Of a stretch of 16,345 bases of DNA, positions 14,482 to 16,345 are shown piece by piece. The notes under the pieces are model-generated. The model saw only the letters and a list, made by a program, of their open reading frames with translations. It ran no database searches and was not told where the DNA came from. The translations under genes and the position numbers were made by a program. Origin of the DNA: CAITNM01 sp037138055 (lineage in GTDB: Bacteria; Pseudomonadota; Alphaproteobacteria; Paracaedibacterales; CAITNM01); contig JBAXJB010000031.1 in NCBI GenBank assembly GCA_037138055.1, forward strand, positions 1 to 16,345, given 5' to 3'. Within the stretch, counting starts at the first letter, position 1. Every line of letters starts with the position of its first letter.

Positions 14482-14646
14482 CTTAATTTTTATTACGAAA
14501 ACTTTTTTAACAAAAATTTAACACCTTTTGGTGTATTCCTACCCTCTCCCGTAATGTAGGGTGGGGGTGGTTTGGGAACTGTTCTCAAACATTTCAACTG
14601 AAAATTCAACTTTTAAAATTAAAAAGAAAACAAACACATCTTATCA
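14482..14646. other. Intergenic region with clustered hairpins
   Basis: Three inverted repeats follow each other after the broken GNAT gene. The first is ACACC-TTTT-GGTGT (14521-14534). The second is CCTACCCT/AGGGTGGG (14538-14565, 8 bp with one wobble). The third is the near-palindrome TTTGGGAAC-T-GTTCTCAAA (14571-14589). None is followed by a good T-run. The second may be a degenerate extragenic palindrome and also probably ends psd-pssA transcripts. No gene is seen here. Confidence 0.5.
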
Positions 14647-14726
14647 CCAAATCAACAGCACCAAAGTTGATTTGATTCTTAATACATTATTTATTGAAGT
14701 AGATACAGAAATATTTTAAGAATCAC
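14647..14726 (+). repeat. Direct repeat R1 upstream of the ankyrin gene
   Basis: Starts CCAAATCAACAG and matches R2 (16157-16234): 34 of 40 bases in the first block, and 15 of 17 in the block AATATTTTAAGAATCAC (14710-14726), with nearly equal spacing (63 and 61 bases). The first block holds a perfect 9-bp inverted repeat CAAATCAAC/GTTGATTTG (14648-14674). It ends 73 bases before the ankyrin ATG and may carry its control region. Confidence 0.75.
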
Positions 14727-14799
14727 AAAAACATCTTGTAATATGAAATATAAATGCCTACATAAGAAAGGTAAGATTAAACGACCATAGGAAAAAACG

Positions 14800-16005
14800 A
14801 TGAATATTAAGAAAACTATTATAACTGCAGCCTTGAGCTTGTTATTAAGCAACACGTTTAATAATGCGTATTCAGCTTTGCCAGATTCTGACGAAACATG
14901 CTCTGGAAGAAAAAGAGTAATTTCTACTGATGAGACTTTAACAGGAAATTCGGTTGCTAATGATCACAAAAAACCGCACTTGGAGAATAATTCCTTACAA
15001 ACGATAAAAAAGCAGGGGGATCATAAAGATGCGGACACAAATCAGGGGCTAGTGCATATAACTCAAGTTTTACCTATTTGGCGCGACGAAATCGGGGAAG
15101 ATTATAGATCAGTTTATGAAGACCCTACTGATTTAATTACATTAAGAAAAAACCTAGACGCTTGCTTGGAATTTTTTTCTACTAGTGTAGGTTTGACCTA
15201 TGTAAATATAAAAAACGAAGACGGTTTCTCCCCACTAGCAATTGCCGTAAAAATGCATAGAGAACTTAGCCGTGATGTATGTCTCACGGGTATAGATGAC
15301 TTAATCTCACTTCGAAAAGGTTTAGATTTGGTTGATCTTTTGCTTAAGGCTGGTGCGGAAGTGAATGCGCGGGATAATGATGGTAAGACTCCTCTAATGT
15401 ATATGGCTAAGGTGAAGCACCGTAATTATCAAGCTTATGATTGCTATGACTGTAATGAGGATGAAATCTTTACTCCTGAGATCGTAAAAAAGAGAAATAC
15501 AGATTCCCTTAATTCTTTAACGGAATTATTAGTTGACGCTGGTGCGGAAGTGAATGCGAAAGATAATGATGGCAGAACAGCATTGATGTTAAGTTGCGCA
15601 TCTTTTTGGCAGACAGGGGAGTCCCTAATGGATGCTGATGCGGATGTAAACGCGCAAGATAATGATGGCAGAACAGCATTGATGTATTACATACAATATG
15701 TAGAATGGCTAGGACCTCTGCAACTTGATATTTTCACTACCGGTGCAATTATTGATAAAAAAGACAATAAAGGTAGAACATCTTTATATTGGCTGTGTTT
15801 GCGTTATGACCGTGAAGGCTGGACCTCTGGGGATAGGGAAGTATTCTTCTGCATGGAAAAATTACTCGACTGGGGTGCAAATCCTGATGAGAAAGATAAT
15901 AACGGGATAAGCCCCAAAGACATTGCTGTGGCGCATGGTTTTTATGATCCTGTTGGTGCTTTGAATGGGCACCCCTTTATGGAGAGTGGAAGTGATGATG
16001 ATTAG
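14800..16005 (+). CDS. Exported ankyrin-repeat protein
   Basis: A 401-residue protein with a typical signal peptide (residues 1-25, ending A-Y-S-A). Residues 26-100 are polar and probably disordered. Ankyrin repeats follow, recognised by the [A]-x-V-N-A-x-D-N-D-G-[KR]-T-[AP]-L-M consensus at about 185-200, 248-263, 280-295 and 314-329, with a degenerate one at 140-150 (D-G-F-S-P-L) and a last one at 358-376. Spacing is irregular: the repeats are separated by inserts of about 30 residues, including the cysteine-rich acidic stretch near 213-222. Ankyrin repeats bind proteins; in symbiotic and pathogenic Alphaproteobacteria such proteins are often secreted to the host. The signal peptide implies Sec export, with periplasmic or further localisation. 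The ATG has AGGA 7 bases upstream (14789-14792). The gene is bracketed by direct repeats R1 and R2. Confidence 0.9.
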   Translation: MNIKKTIITAALSLLLSNTFNNAYSALPDSDETCSGRKRVISTDETLTGNSVANDHKKPHLENNSLQTIKKQGDHKDADTNQGLVHITQVLPIWRDEIGEDYRSVYEDPTDLITLRKNLDACLEFFSTSVGLTYVNIKNEDGFSPLAIAVKMHRELSRDVCLTGIDDLISLRKGLDLVDLLLKAGAEVNARDNDGKTPLMYMAKVKHRNYQAYDCYDCNEDEIFTPEIVKKRNTDSLNSLTELLVDAGAEVNAKDNDGRTALMLSCASFWQTGESLMDADADVNAQDNDGRTALMYYIQYVEWLGPLQLDIFTTGAIIDKKDNKGRTSLYWLCLRYDREGWTSGDREVFFCMEKLLDWGANPDEKDNNGISPKDIAVAHGFYDPVGALNGHPFMESGSDDD

Positions 16006-16156
16006 TTTCCCTAAAGGACATTGTTGTTGATTTGCTCGAACTGAACATATACACCCATAAGCACGTATAGAAGCATTTGGTTTCATTGCGTGCTTATTTG
16101 GGTGTAGTCATTAAGAAAAAATATTTCAATATCTCCCCATAACACTAATTAAATCG
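16006..16156. repeat. Long imperfect palindrome downstream of the ankyrin gene
   Basis: TACACCC-ATAAGCACG (16050-16065) pairs with CGTGCTTAT-TT-GGGTGTA (16089-16106): 16 bp interrupted only by a 2-base bulge, with a 23-base loop. No T-run follows on the plus strand, so it is not a standard intrinsic terminator, though it may still end the ankyrin transcript. The rest of 16006-16156 holds no gene I can support. Confidence 0.7.
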
Positions 16157-16234
16157 CCAAATCAACAGTGCCAATGTTAATTTGATTCTCAGTACAATTC
16201 TATTATTTCAATTATCTAATATTTTAGAAATCAC
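16157..16234 (+). repeat. Direct repeat R2 downstream of the ankyrin gene
   Basis: The second copy of R1, with the same two blocks: CCAAATCAACAG... at 16157-16196 and AATATTTTAGAAATCAC at 16218-16234. Its internal inverted repeat has one mismatch (GTTAATTTG). An ATG at 16255 opens only a 25-codon frame, so what follows R2 cannot be identified before the window ends at 16345; 16235-16345 holds no supported gene. Confidence 0.75.
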
Positions 16235-16345
16235 TATAAAAAACTTAATAATTTATGAATAAAGATGTTGACGATAAGGGGAGTAGTGAGTATATTCACA
16301 ACTACAGCGCGAGAGTGTTGAACGATATTTGACAAGTGAAGAAGA

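Noticed and set aside
16255..16332. Short open frame after repeat R2 (25 codons)
   Set aside because: Very short, no ribosome binding site, no recognisable sequence; probably chance.
1..16345. CRISPR array, integrase, transposase or toxin-antitoxin system
   Set aside because: No regularly spaced repeat array, recombinase motif or paired small toxin-antitoxin frames were found on either strand.

Overview
The window (16,345 bp, AT-rich) reads as a chromosomal segment of an alphaproteobacterium. The housekeeping genes secA, trmB and the psd-pssA pair have alphaproteobacterial character. They are interleaved with secreted or surface proteins of kinds often found in intracellular or host-associated Alphaproteobacteria such as Holosporales or Rickettsiales-like protist symbionts: a toxin-type glycosyltransferase, an ankyrin-repeat protein and an autotransporter-like passenger. 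The lineage is an inference from gene content; no rRNA or other decisive marker is present.

Layout. 69-929 (+): hypothetical protein with a TTG start and a 12-bp in-frame tandem repeat. 1018-2463 (-): signal-peptide glycosyltransferase with the ASDILR and GGxxLDID signatures of GT44/GT32-type enzymes; eight consecutive Gs encode the start of its catalytic motif. 2464-2825: intergenic, with a cloverleaf-like nested palindrome. 2826-4244 (-): exported autotransporter-like beta-strand protein without a barrel, with a 9-bp C/G homopolymer in its upstream region. 4539-7235 (-): secA. 7373-9184 (+): lipoprotein built of two complete PrsA-like foldase modules, divergent from secA. 9185-9859 (-): trmB, convergent, with the foldase terminator inside its coding end. 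10040-11317 (+): secreted chymotrypsin-fold serine protease candidate. 11456-12238 (-): secreted alpha/beta hydrolase. 12395-13078 and 13078-13914 (+): psd and pssA, translationally coupled. 13927-14481 (+): GNAT acetyltransferase broken by one amber codon. 14800-16005 (+): exported ankyrin-repeat protein.

How the parts fit together. SecA and the double-module foldase lipoprotein form an export-and-folding pair. PssA and Psd are consecutive steps of phosphatidylethanolamine synthesis (CDP-diacylglycerol to phosphatidylserine to phosphatidylethanolamine). The accessory genes are nearly all predicted to be exported: glycosyltransferase, autotransporter-like protein, serine protease, hydrolase and ankyrin protein.

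The most interesting structure is in the accessory DNA. The only two runs of eight or more G/C in the window fall in or before two neighbouring exported-protein genes, which suggests possible phase variation. Three same-orientation copies of a repeat of about 60 bp border the protease gene and the hydrolase gene, which sit between core genes trmB and psd. Another direct repeat of about 80 bp brackets the ankyrin gene.
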